From assembly GCF_937967675.1 (NCBI RefSeq), contig NZ_CALBSN010000062.1:1-12691 (forward strand): a stretch of 12,691 bases of DNA, given 5' to 3'. A model generated the notes under the pieces. That model made no database searches and was not told the origin of the DNA. It saw only the letters and a program-made list of their open reading frames with translations. Shown piece by piece: positions 7,246 through 12,691 of this stretch; position 1 is the stretch's first letter; the number at the start of each line of letters is the position of its first letter. Source of the stretch: an uncultured Flavobacterium sp. (lineage in GTDB: Bacteria; Bacteroidota; Bacteroidia; Flavobacteriales; Flavobacteriaceae). Position numbers and translations under genes: made by a program.

Positions 7246-7809
7246 TTATTTTCCAGAAATAATCTCCGCTAATAATTTCTTAGCTCGTAGCAGTTTGATT
7301 TTGATGTTGTTCAGTGGTTCATCAATTTGCTCTGCCATTTCTTGGTAGGTCATTTCTTGAAAATAACGCATTTGAATGACTTCCTGATAAGCAGGCTTTA
7401 ATTGTTTGATGTATTGTAGTAATTGAGCTAAATTTTGCTCGATAATCAATTCGTCTTCAGCAGAATTGGAATCGTCTGCAACGCTATAGGCTTGATGGTC
7501 TTCTTCGTCATTCATTTCAATAAATAAAGACGATTTCTTTTTGCGAAGCATGTCTATATGAACGTTTTTTGCAATCGCAATCAACCAAGTATTAAATCCA
7601 TATTCGGGATTATACGTTGCGATTTTATCAAACGCTTTCGCGAAAGTTTCAATGACAATGTCTTCAGTATCGGTTTCGTTTTCGGTGCGTTTTAGCATGA
7701 ATCCGTACACTTCATTCCAGAAAAAATCCAATAAAAACGTGAAAGCAACTTGGTCTCCCTTTTTTGCTTTTTCAATGTTTTCTTGAATAATGACCGAATT
7801 TACTTCCAA
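7246..7809 (-). CDS. Sigma-70-family RNA polymerase sigma factor, ECF-like
   Basis: A two-domain sigma factor of 187 residues. Region 2 spans about 22-93, with DTEDIVIETFAKAFDKI (the -10 recognition part) and FNTWLIAIAKNVHIDMLRKKK. Region 4 spans about 128-184, with LKPAYQEVIQMRYFQEMTY and a helix-turn-helix ending in NNIKIKLLRAKKLL. The linker (95-125) is acidic. The start appears to be TTG at 7809, since no in-frame ATG lies before region 2. That TTG lies inside the last codons of the upstream glycosyltransferase (10-base overlap), which suggests translational coupling. No anti-sigma gene with a transmembrane domain is adjacent, unlike many ECF pairs, so control may be transcriptional or by an unlinked partner. 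The target regulon cannot be read from the window. Confidence 0.93.
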   Translation of the reverse strand: MEVNSVIIQENIEKAKKGDQVAFTFLLDFFWNEVYGFMLKRTENETDTEDIVIETFAKAFDKIATYNPEYGFNTWLIAIAKNVHIDMLRKKKSSLFIEMNDEEDHQAYSVADDSNSAEDELIIEQNLAQLLQYIKQLKPAYQEVIQMRYFQEMTYQEMAEQIDEPLNNIKIKLLRAKKLLAEIISGK

Positions 7810-8909
7810 TGTACAGGTTTTGAGATGAGGTTTCTAAAAAATACGCTCAGTTGCGTAAAGATAAGCACAATTTCGATAATTGGATACCAATACATAACAT
7901 CTTTTTCTTTCAATTTCCCAGCGGCATAACCTAGAGAAATCCATGAAAATAAATATCTAAAAACGATTATTCCAGTTACAATCATCCATTGGAATTGAAA
8001 CGCTAACAAAACAATAGCCAAAACTAAAAACCAAAACTGACTAAAGAAAAATAATCCCAACTGAAATTTATCAAATCCTTTGTAGTATTTCGCAGTCGTA
8101 GCATGTCTTCTTTTTTGGTAAACCCAAGACGAAAAAGTAGTTTTTGGTTCCGAAAAAGTAAAACTTTCAGGTGTGTATAAAATTGCCGTGTTCTTTTTGT
8201 TAGCAGCTTGATTGATAAACAAATCATCATCACCCGAACGAATTTTCATGTGATCCATAAAACCTCGAACATTGAAAAATTCTTCTTTTTTATAAGCTAA
8301 ATTGCGCCCAACACCCATATAAGGTTTGCCGATTTTTGCCCAAGAAAAATATTGCGTAGCGGTTAACATCGTTTCAAAACGAATGATTTTGTTTAGGAAT
8401 GAATTCTTCACTTTTTCGTAAGCGCCATAACCTAAAACAATCGTTTTTTCTTTGGTGAATTGAGTTGAAATTTGCAACAACCAATCGCTTGACGCTGGAT
8501 AACAGTCCGCATCGGTAAATACTAAATACTCATTTTTTGCGGCTTTAATTCCTAAGGTTAACGCGAATTTTTTATTACCCCAAAAGGCTTCATTATTTTG
8601 AACTTTTACCAACTTTATATTCGCATATTGTTTTTCGTAACTTTCAAATAATTCCAAAGTTTCATCGCTCGAAGCATCGTCAATTAAGACAATTTCGTAA
8701 TCAGGATAGTTTTGGGTAACCAAAGTTTGAAAATACTTTTTGATATTTTCTTCTTCGTTTTTAGCACAAACAATGATTGAAATAGGTAAACGTTTCGGAG
8801 TTCCTTCGGTTTTTTTACCAAATGAGAATTTTCCGAAAATAAAAAGGTAATAAATAAATTGAATAAACACGATAACCGCAAAAGCGATTAAGAGTATTGT
8901 TAGTATCAT
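7800..8909 (-). CDS. Membrane-bound glycosyltransferase, family 2 (GT-A fold)
   Basis: A 369-residue inner-membrane glycosyltransferase. The N-terminal helix (3-25) anchors a cytosolic GT-A domain with SIIVCAKNEEEN (44-55), IDDASSDET (76-84), the metal-binding TDADC (132-136), GRNLAY (201-206), SGDDDL (225-230) and YQKRRHA (264-270, the QxxRW-like acceptor-side motif in altered form). Three further helices follow at about 284-305, 308-330 and 340-359. This arrangement resembles processive or polyprenol-linked GT2 enzymes acting in envelope polysaccharide or glycolipid assembly. Donor and acceptor cannot be told from the sequence. ATG at 8909 lies 12 bases after the small membrane-protein gene, and the stop overlaps the sigma factor start, so the three genes look like one transcript. 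Confidence 0.92.
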   Translation of the reverse strand: MILTILLIAFAVIVFIQFIYYLFIFGKFSFGKKTEGTPKRLPISIIVCAKNEEENIKKYFQTLVTQNYPDYEIVLIDDASSDETLELFESYEKQYANIKLVKVQNNEAFWGNKKFALTLGIKAAKNEYLVFTDADCYPASSDWLLQISTQFTKEKTIVLGYGAYEKVKNSFLNKIIRFETMLTATQYFSWAKIGKPYMGVGRNLAYKKEEFFNVRGFMDHMKIRSGDDDLFINQAANKKNTAILYTPESFTFSEPKTTFSSWVYQKRRHATTAKYYKGFDKFQLGLFFFSQFWFLVLAIVLLAFQFQWMIVTGIIVFRYLFSWISLGYAAGKLKEKDVMYWYPIIEIVLIFTQLSVFFRNLISKPVHWK

Positions 8910-8921
8910 AAATTTTGAAAA

Positions 8922-9125
8922 TTAAGAGTGCGAAGGTTCGCTGCAATCTTTCATTTGTTCAGGAGTTTTTCCGCAGTAGCTGCAGTTTTCTCCATCTTTA
9001 TTCAAAAACGGACTTTGGCTAGCACAAGTTCCAGCAAATTTTCCGTCTTTTTTTGCCCAAATTTTTATCGCGATACCTGCAAACGCAAGTCCTAAAAGTC
9101 CAATGGTTACTAATACAAGTTTCAT
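8922..9125 (-). CDS. Small four-cysteine single-helix membrane protein, conserved in flavobacteria
   Basis: A 67-residue protein from ATG at 9125. Residues 2-23 form one hydrophobic helix (KLVLVTIGLLGLAFAGIAIK), followed by a positive KK pair and a hydrophilic tail with cysteines at 34, 48, 51 and 61. Cys48-Ser-Tyr-Cys51-Gly-Lys is knuckle-like (CxxCG), and the four cysteines could bind one zinc or an iron-sulfur cluster, though no such family is known to me for certain. I recall close flavobacterial relatives annotated only as 'membrane or secreted protein'. The positive residues after the helix suggest the tail is cytoplasmic, but a secreted tail is possible. It is the first gene of the cluster with the glycosyltransferase and sigma factor. 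It has a good promoter and no recognised function. Confidence 0.85.
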   Translation of the reverse strand: MKLVLVTIGLLGLAFAGIAIKIWAKKDGKFAGTCASQSPFLNKDGENCSYCGKTPEQMKDCSEPSHS

Positions 9126-9144
9126 CTTTTTCTATTTTGAACTG

Positions 9145-9179
9145 CAAAATTAATTAAAATCCAAATAACAAATCTCAAA
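9145..9179 (-). promoter_or_regulatory. Promoter of the small protein / glycosyltransferase / sigma cluster
   Basis: On the minus strand TAATTTTG (plus 9145-9152) matches TAnnTTTG exactly, giving a start near 9140 and a leader of about 15 bases. TTTG words at plus 9169-9172 and 9176-9179 lie 16 and 23 bases upstream of the -7 box and could act as -33 elements. Both belong to the heptanucleotide repeat array 9159-9210, so repeat number and phase would set promoter spacing. Confidence 0.65.
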
Positions 9180-9210
9180 TTCCAAACAAATCTCAAAAAC
9201 AAATTCAAAA
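9159..9210. repeat. Degenerate heptanucleotide array, consensus TYYCAAA
   Basis: Plus-strand units are ATCCAAA (9159), TAACAAA (9166), TCTCAAA (9173) and TTCCAAA (9180), then a truncated CAAA, TCTCAAA (9191), AACAAA and TTCAAAA (9204-9210). On the minus strand it reads as tandem TTTGGAA-like words, each carrying TTTG. The first four units are in exact 7-base register and the later ones are eroded. The array lies directly upstream of the cluster promoter. Confidence 0.65.
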
Positions 9211-9235
9211 TTTTTGGAACACAGATTTAAGAAAT
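9211..9235 (+). repeat. Dispersed repeat copy, GGAACACAGATT type
   Basis: This 25-base stretch matches 10517-10541 at 24 of 25 positions (core TTTTTGGAACACAGATT followed by TAAGAAAT or AAAGAAAT). The two copies lie about 1.3 kb apart, in gaps on either side of murB, in the same orientation. An inverted third copy of the core is at 10567-10577. Confidence 0.75.
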
Positions 9236-9442
9236 GGAAGAAATCTTTAAAGTTGAAAAATTTAGCTCGCGGATACAACAGATTTGCTAATGCAAAATGC
9301 AGATTTAAAAGAATTTCTTATGGTGCCTATGAAAAGTGAAACGTCCGAAGCTTCGATCCGATATTTCGGATTAAAATCAATACAAAGCAAATCTAATGTG
9401 TCTATGTGTTTTAAAAAGAATACAAAGATTTTAAACTCCCCA

Positions 9443-10450
9443 CTAAATAATATTCACTTCCGCTTCTATTGCAATTCCGAATTTTTCTAAAATCGTTTGT
9501 TGGATATTTCTCGAAAGTGCTACAATTTCGGCTCCTGTTGCCGTTCCGTAATTGACTAAAACCAAGGCTTGATTTTTATGTACACCAGCATCACCAAAAC
9601 GTTTTCCTTTAAAACCGGCTTGTTCAATTAACCAACCTGCAGGAACTTTTACTTCGGTTTCTGAAACTACATAATGCGGCATTTCTGGGTGAAGTGCTTT
9701 TGCTTTTTCGTAAGCTTCTTTTGAGATGATTGGGTTTTTAAAGAAACTTCCGCTATTGCCTAATTCTTTTGGATCAGGTAATTTACTTTGGCGAATAGCA
9801 ATTACAGCGTTGCTAACGTCTTTTAAGGTTGGGTTCTCGATTCCGTTTTGTTTTAATTCGGATTCAATTGCACCATAAGTAGTAGAAACTTTATGATTTC
9901 TCTTCGTTAATTTAAAACTGACAGAAGTTATGATGTATTGATTTTTTAATTCGTTTTTGAAAACACTTTCACGGTATTCGAATTTACATTGCGCATTGGT
10001 GAAAGTTTCGATTTCTAATGATTTTAGGTTTAAAGCTTCACAAGAAAACATCGTATCTTTGATTTCTACTCCATAAGCTCCAATATTTTGAATTGGTGTC
10101 GTACCAACGTTTCCTGGAATTAAGGATAAATTCTCAATGCCACCAAAATTTTGGTCGATGCACCAAAGTACGAACTCATGCCAGTTTTCACCAGCTTGTG
10201 CTTTTACAATGACAAAATCATCATTTTCTTCAACAATTTCTCTTCCTTTTAAATTCACATGAACGACTAATTTTTCGATGTCTTGTGTTAAAAGCATATT
10301 GCTTCCGCCTCCCAAGATGAAAATATCAGAATGGTTTGAAATCACTTCTTTTAACTCACTAATAGAAGAAACAGAAACAAATTGCTTTGCTTTAGCATCA
10401 ATTCCAAAAGTGTTGTAATTTTTTAGAGAGAAATTGGTTTGAATATGCAT
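9443..10450 (-). CDS. murB: UDP-N-acetylenolpyruvoylglucosamine reductase (MurB), type I
   Basis: MurB reduces UDP-GlcNAc-enolpyruvate to UDP-MurNAc with FAD and NADPH, the second committed step of peptidoglycan synthesis in the cytosol. From ATG at 10450 the protein has 335 residues. FAD-binding landmarks are NYNTFGI (11-17), ILGGGSNMLL (45-54) and IPGNVGTTPIQNIGAYG (111-127). YRESVFK (159-165, Arg160) and the presence of its loop mark type I. GNSGSFFKNP (231-240) holds the catalytic serine (Ser235), AGWLIEQAG is at 271-279, and AEVN near the end holds the catalytic Glu331. The frame stays open back to a TTG at 10468, but that codon lies in the -7 promoter box TACATTTG, so ATG 10450 is the start. 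It stands alone, 143 bases downstream of recF. Confidence 0.97.
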   Translation of the reverse strand: MHIQTNFSLKNYNTFGIDAKAKQFVSVSSISELKEVISNHSDIFILGGGSNMLLTQDIEKLVVHVNLKGREIVEENDDFVIVKAQAGENWHEFVLWCIDQNFGGIENLSLIPGNVGTTPIQNIGAYGVEIKDTMFSCEALNLKSLEIETFTNAQCKFEYRESVFKNELKNQYIITSVSFKLTKRNHKVSTTYGAIESELKQNGIENPTLKDVSNAVIAIRQSKLPDPKELGNSGSFFKNPIISKEAYEKAKALHPEMPHYVVSETEVKVPAGWLIEQAGFKGKRFGDAGVHKNQALVLVNYGTATGAEIVALSRNIQQTILEKFGIAIEAEVNII

Positions 10451-10465
10451 TAGAATAATTTTTTT

Positions 10466-10496
10466 CAAATGTAATGTTTATGTGGTAATTTTCAAA
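10466..10496 (-). promoter_or_regulatory. murB promoter (TTTG-N19-TAnnTTTG)
   Basis: On the minus strand TTTG (plus 10493-10496) is followed after exactly 19 bases by TACATTTG (plus 10466-10473), a full match to the Bacteroidota sigma-A promoter. The transcription start is expected near 10461, leaving a leader of about 10 bases before ATG 10450. This is the clearest promoter in the window. Confidence 0.8.
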
Positions 10497-10515
10497 TTCA
10501 ACATTATGGAGTATT

Positions 10516-10583
10516 TTTTTTGGAACACAGATTAAAGAAATTTTAATAATTTTTAAAATCTGTTCCATCTGTGTTCCTAAAAA
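10516..10583. repeat. Inverted-repeat element between recF and murB
   Basis: GGAACACAGAT (10522-10532) and ATCTGTGTTCC (10567-10577) are perfect 11-bp inverted arms, and flanking T and A runs extend the match to about 16 of 17. A shorter ATCTGTTCC (10558-10566) directly precedes the right arm, like a partial second copy. The interior is almost only A and T. It could fold as a hairpin downstream of recF and act as its terminator. The left arm's near-identity to 9211-9235 shows it belongs to a dispersed family. Confidence 0.65.
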
Positions 10584-10593
10584 TTATTGAAAT

Positions 10594-11673
10594 TTAAATC
10601 GGAAATATTTTATACGATTGATGCGTTTCTTTAATAATCATCTCAGTTCGTTCGGCATGTGTGTCGGAAATAAAAATTTGTCCAAAAACGGCATCATTCA
10701 CCATGGTTACTATTTTTTGCACACGCGTTTCGTCTAATTTATCGAAAATATCATCAAAAAGAAGAATCGGTAATTCGCCACTTTGTTTTTTCATGAACTC
10801 AAATTGAGCCAACTTTAAAGCAATCAAAAATGATTTCTGTTGACCTTGTGAACCAAATTTCTTAATTGGGAAACCATCAATCTCAAAAACCAAATCATCC
10901 TTATGAATTCCAGAACTTGTATATTGAATAATTCTATCTTTTTGTAGCGATTCTTCTAAAAGCGATAATAAATCTTTTTCGAACAATTGACTTTCGTATC
11001 GTAAAGCAACCGATTCATTTCCGCCAGAAATATTCGAGTGATGCTTTTGGAAAATCGGAATGAAATCGTTTAAAAATTGGTTTCTTTTTTTGAAGATTAA
11101 TTGTCCGGTTTCGCTTAATAATTCGTTGTAAATAGCTAAATTGTCTACATCAAAAGTTTGGTTTAAAGCGAAATATTTCAATAAAGCATTGCGTTGTGCT
11201 AACGTTTTTTGGTATTGAATCAGCAATTGTAAATATTGGTTGTCTAATGTTCCAATTACACTATCAATAAATTTTCTGCGAGTTTCGCTTCCTTCTACAA
11301 TCAAATCGGCATCAGAAGGAGAAATGATTACTAAAGGAATTAATCCCAAATGTTCAGAAAGTTTTTCATAGACTTTTCCGTTTCGCTTAATGGTTTTTTT
11401 TTGCCCTTTTTTTAAACTGCAAACAATTTTTTCTTCTTTTCCGTTTTTTTCAAGTAAAGCATCAATCACAAAAAACTCTTCGCCATGTTTGATATTCTGA
11501 ACCGCTAACGGATTAAAATAGCTCTTTCCGTAGGCTAAATGGTAAATAGCATCTAAAATATTGGTTTTTCCAACACCGTTTTTTCCAACAAAACAATTAA
11601 TTTTAGCGTCAAAATCAAATTCGATTTGGGCTAAATTCTTATAATTAAGTAAAGATAATTGTTTTAAAAACAC
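10594..11673 (-). CDS. recF: DNA replication and repair protein RecF
   Basis: RecF is an SMC-like ATPase that binds ssDNA-dsDNA junctions and helps RecO and RecR load RecA at gaps. The 359-residue protein has Walker A GKNGVGKT (30-37), the ABC-type signature FGSQGQQKS (273-281), Walker B ILLFDDIFDKLD (303-314) and a C-terminal FISDTHAE switch region (334-341). Start is GTG at 11673; MFLKQLSLLNYKNL is the expected N-terminus (LxLxNYKN) and no closer ATG exists. As in many Bacteroidota it is not next to dnaA/dnaN; here it is divergent from the TPR-ribH pair. Downstream is the inverted-repeat element, then murB. Confidence 0.97.
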   Translation of the reverse strand: MFLKQLSLLNYKNLAQIEFDFDAKINCFVGKNGVGKTNILDAIYHLAYGKSYFNPLAVQNIKHGEEFFVIDALLEKNGKEEKIVCSLKKGQKKTIKRNGKVYEKLSEHLGLIPLVIISPSDADLIVEGSETRRKFIDSVIGTLDNQYLQLLIQYQKTLAQRNALLKYFALNQTFDVDNLAIYNELLSETGQLIFKKRNQFLNDFIPIFQKHHSNISGGNESVALRYESQLFEKDLLSLLEESLQKDRIIQYTSSGIHKDDLVFEIDGFPIKKFGSQGQQKSFLIALKLAQFEFMKKQSGELPILLFDDIFDKLDETRVQKIVTMVNDAVFGQIFISDTHAERTEMIIKETHQSYKIFPI

Positions 11674-11715
11674 AATAATTAAAGGTTGTTAGATGACTAA
11701 ATATAAGACTTTCTG

Positions 11716-11723
11716 CAAAAGTA
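11716..11723 (-). promoter_or_regulatory. recF promoter -7 box
   Basis: TACTTTTG on the minus strand fits TAnnTTTG exactly. The nearest upstream TTTG (plus 11748-11751) is 24 bases away, slightly longer than usual. The predicted leader is about 38 bases, the longest in the window. Only the -7 element is convincing. Confidence 0.55.
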
Positions 11724-11778
11724 AATTGAAAATCTTAAAAATATCTACAAAAATGGTTTTAAATTTTAATAAAAATTA

Positions 11779-11786
11779 TATTTTTG
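11779..11786 (+). promoter_or_regulatory. Promoter -7 box for the TPR protein-ribH unit
   Basis: TATTTTTG is an exact TAnnTTTG match 22 bases before ATG 11809, so the leader would be about 17 A/T-rich bases without a Shine-Dalgarno sequence. No good -33 TTTG is visible at 19-21 bases upstream. It stands back to back with the recF box, 55 bases apart. Confidence 0.6.
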
Positions 11787-11808
11787 CACCTCATTAAATT
11801 AAAAATAA

Positions 11809-12594
11809 ATGGCAACATATAACAAAAGAGGTTACAAAGCTCCAAAACCTGAAGAAGCAAAAGTTGAAAACGAGTTTGACGAAGTAGAAGCAGTTGATGT
11901 ACAAGATAGTACTACAGCTGAGGTTTTTAATGCTTTAGATGAAACAGCTTCAAAAACTGAGGATTGGGTAGCTAAAAATCAAAAACTACTTTTAGGTATT
12001 GTAGGTGCAATTGCGATTGGAACATTATCTTATTTGTTATACAATCGTTTTGTTGTTGAGCCTAAAGAAGAAAAAGCTGCAAACGAAATTTTCCAAGCAC
12101 AACAATATTTTCAACAAGCAGTTGATGCTACAGAAAAAAATGATTCTTTATACAATTTAGCACTTAAAGGTGGTGAAGGTAAATTAGGTTTTATTGGAAT
12201 TGCAGAGCAATATGCTGGTACTGATGCTGGAAATTTAGCAAACTACCACGCTGGTATGGCTTATTTAAACCTAGGTGATTTTAAAAATGCTATCACATAT
12301 TTAGAGAAATTCAAATCTGATGATGCTATTTTAAAACCTATCGCTTTAGGAGCTATTGGAGATGCTTTATCTGAAACTAATAAAGTAGATGATGCTATTA
12401 CTTACTACAAACAAGCGGCTGAAGCTTCTGAAAATGATTTCACTACGCCAAGATACTTATTCAAAGCTGCTCAATTGTATGTGACTGCAGGAAAAAAAGC
12501 TGAGGCTAACAAGTTATTTGTAGAAATCAAAGAAAAATATGAAACTTCTAAAGAAGGAATGAATATTGACGCTTTCATTGCAATGACAGAATAA
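11809..12594 (+). CDS. Membrane-anchored tetratricopeptide-repeat protein (YfgM-like layout)
   Basis: A 261-residue protein. An acidic, unstructured N-terminus (1-55) precedes one membrane helix at about 60-78 (LLLGIVGAIAIGTLSYLLY). The rest, beginning with a helical EKAANEIFQAQQYFQQAV segment, carries TPR-like pairs at about 142-170 (NYHAGMAYLNLGDFKNAITY), 177-205 and 214-245. With no signal peptide before the positively charged start, the topology should be N-in with the TPR domain in the periplasm. This resembles E. coli YfgM, which works with SecYEG and periplasmic chaperones, but similarity here is in layout only. It lies 2 bases upstream of ribH and surely shares its transcript. Codon use is that of a well-expressed gene (many GCT, GAA, AAA). 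Exact role unknown. Confidence 0.9.
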   Translation: MATYNKRGYKAPKPEEAKVENEFDEVEAVDVQDSTTAEVFNALDETASKTEDWVAKNQKLLLGIVGAIAIGTLSYLLYNRFVVEPKEEKAANEIFQAQQYFQQAVDATEKNDSLYNLALKGGEGKLGFIGIAEQYAGTDAGNLANYHAGMAYLNLGDFKNAITYLEKFKSDDAILKPIALGAIGDALSETNKVDDAITYYKQAAEASENDFTTPRYLFKAAQLYVTAGKKAEANKLFVEIKEKYETSKEGMNIDAFIAMTE

Positions 12595-12596
12595 GA

Positions 12597-12691
12597 ATGG
12601 CAACAGAAAATAAAAATTTATCCAATTACGATAAAAACACAATCCCAAACGCGAAAGATTTTCGGTTTGGGATTGTTGTTTCAGAATGGAA
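12597..12691 (+). CDS. ribH: 6,7-dimethyl-8-ribityllumazine synthase (RibH), 5' part only
   Basis: The last 95 bases read from ATG 12597 as 31 codons plus two bases, running off the window. The N-terminus ends in DFRFGIVVSEW followed by a codon beginning AA (expected Asn). This is the characteristic first strand and substrate-binding Trp-Asn of lumazine synthase, which joins 5-amino-6-ribitylamino-uracil and dihydroxybutanone phosphate in riboflavin synthesis and usually assembles as pentamers or 60-mers. It follows the TPR gene after two bases. A strong inverted repeat lies within codons 15-27. Identification rests on a short segment but the motif is distinctive. Confidence 0.88.
   Translation, partial: MATENKNLSNYDKNTIPNAKDFRFGIVVSEW
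12639..12676 (+). repeat. Near-perfect hairpin inside the ribH 5' coding region
   Basis: ACAATCCCAAAC (12639-12650) pairs perfectly with GTTTGGGATTGT (12665-12676). Inside, after one unpaired G, CGAAA (12652-12656) pairs with TTTCG (12660-12664), leaving a three-base loop (GAT). The total is 17 base pairs with one bulge, about 40 bases after the start codon, in otherwise unstructured A/T-rich sequence. Confidence 0.8.

Larger units (their letters stand above)
9126..9442. other. Gene-free region rich in short repeats
   Basis: These 317 bases hold no convincing gene. From left to right there is the cluster promoter, the heptanucleotide array (9159-9210), then a degenerate stretch with repeated CAGATTT words (9223, 9279, 9300). 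The G/C-richer patch 9341-9371 contains a 10-base palindrome CGAAGCTTCG (9346-9355) and a 6-bp stem ATCCGA/TCGGAT (9356-9361, 9366-9371). A mirrored tail with TGTGT words (about 9398-9409) follows. It looks like an eroded intergenic repeat element. The region downstream of murB shows no classical terminator. Confidence 0.55.

Noticed and set aside
8024..8233. Alternative-frame open frames within the glycosyltransferase gene (also 8684-8881)
   Set aside because: They lie in another frame of the same strand within an intact, motif-complete gene and have no plausible initiation signals.
9284..9490. Plus-strand open frame of 68 codons downstream of murB
   Set aside because: It lies over degenerate repeats, runs into the murB coding end, has no promoter box at its start and resembles no family known to me.
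10451..10468. Extended murB N-terminus from TTG at 10468 (adds six residues)
   Set aside because: The TTG is part of the exact TACATTTG -7 box of a TTTG-N19-TAnnTTTG promoter, and MHIQTNFSLKNYNTFGI from ATG 10450 is a normal MurB start.

Overview
The window looks like core chromosome from a member of the Flavobacteriaceae, close to Flavobacterium. The evidence is very A/T-rich DNA, short A/T-rich gaps, almost no Shine-Dalgarno sequences, several matches to the Bacteroidota promoter (TTTG ... TAnnTTTG), and proteins that read like flavobacterial versions of housekeeping enzymes. No rRNA, tRNA, CRISPR array, transposase, phage gene or toxin/defence module was seen.

Layout. 1-1052 (minus): Nif3/YbgI-family dinuclear metal protein, cut by the window edge. 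1162-2959 (plus): lpxK (lipid A 4'-kinase) overlapping a trimeric-type purine nucleoside phosphorylase. 2934-5144 (minus): a TPR-sensor hybrid histidine kinase whose 3' end overlaps the phosphorylase gene tail-to-tail; it is visibly A/T-richer than its neighbours and has no partner gene beside it. 5203-6213 (minus): glyceraldehyde-3-phosphate dehydrogenase. 6287-7162 (minus): lipoyl synthase. 7246-9125 (minus): a tight three-gene cluster of a small four-cysteine membrane protein, a membrane family-2 glycosyltransferase and a sigma-70-family factor. 9126-9442: a gene-free stretch of short degenerate repeats. 9443-10450 (minus): murB. 10594-11673 (minus): recF. 11809-12594 (plus): a membrane-anchored TPR protein, followed 2 bases later by the start of ribH, cut by the window edge.

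Function. The window mixes envelope construction (LpxK for lipid A, MurB for peptidoglycan, a membrane glycosyltransferase), central metabolism and cofactors (GAPDH, lipoate, riboflavin, purine salvage), DNA repair (RecF) and signalling (hybrid kinase, sigma factor). There is no single dedicated pathway and I see no clear undescribed multi-gene system. The best leads are non-coding: period-7 tandem repeat arrays, one of which forms the first codons of gap and another of which supplies possible -33 promoter elements; a near-perfect 17-bp hairpin inside the first codons of ribH; a 14-bp palindrome at the predicted lipA transcription start; and an identical TTTCGTA heptamer two bases before both divergent start codons at 1052/1162. 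Four genes appear to use non-ATG starts (gap, kinase and sigma factor TTG; recF GTG).
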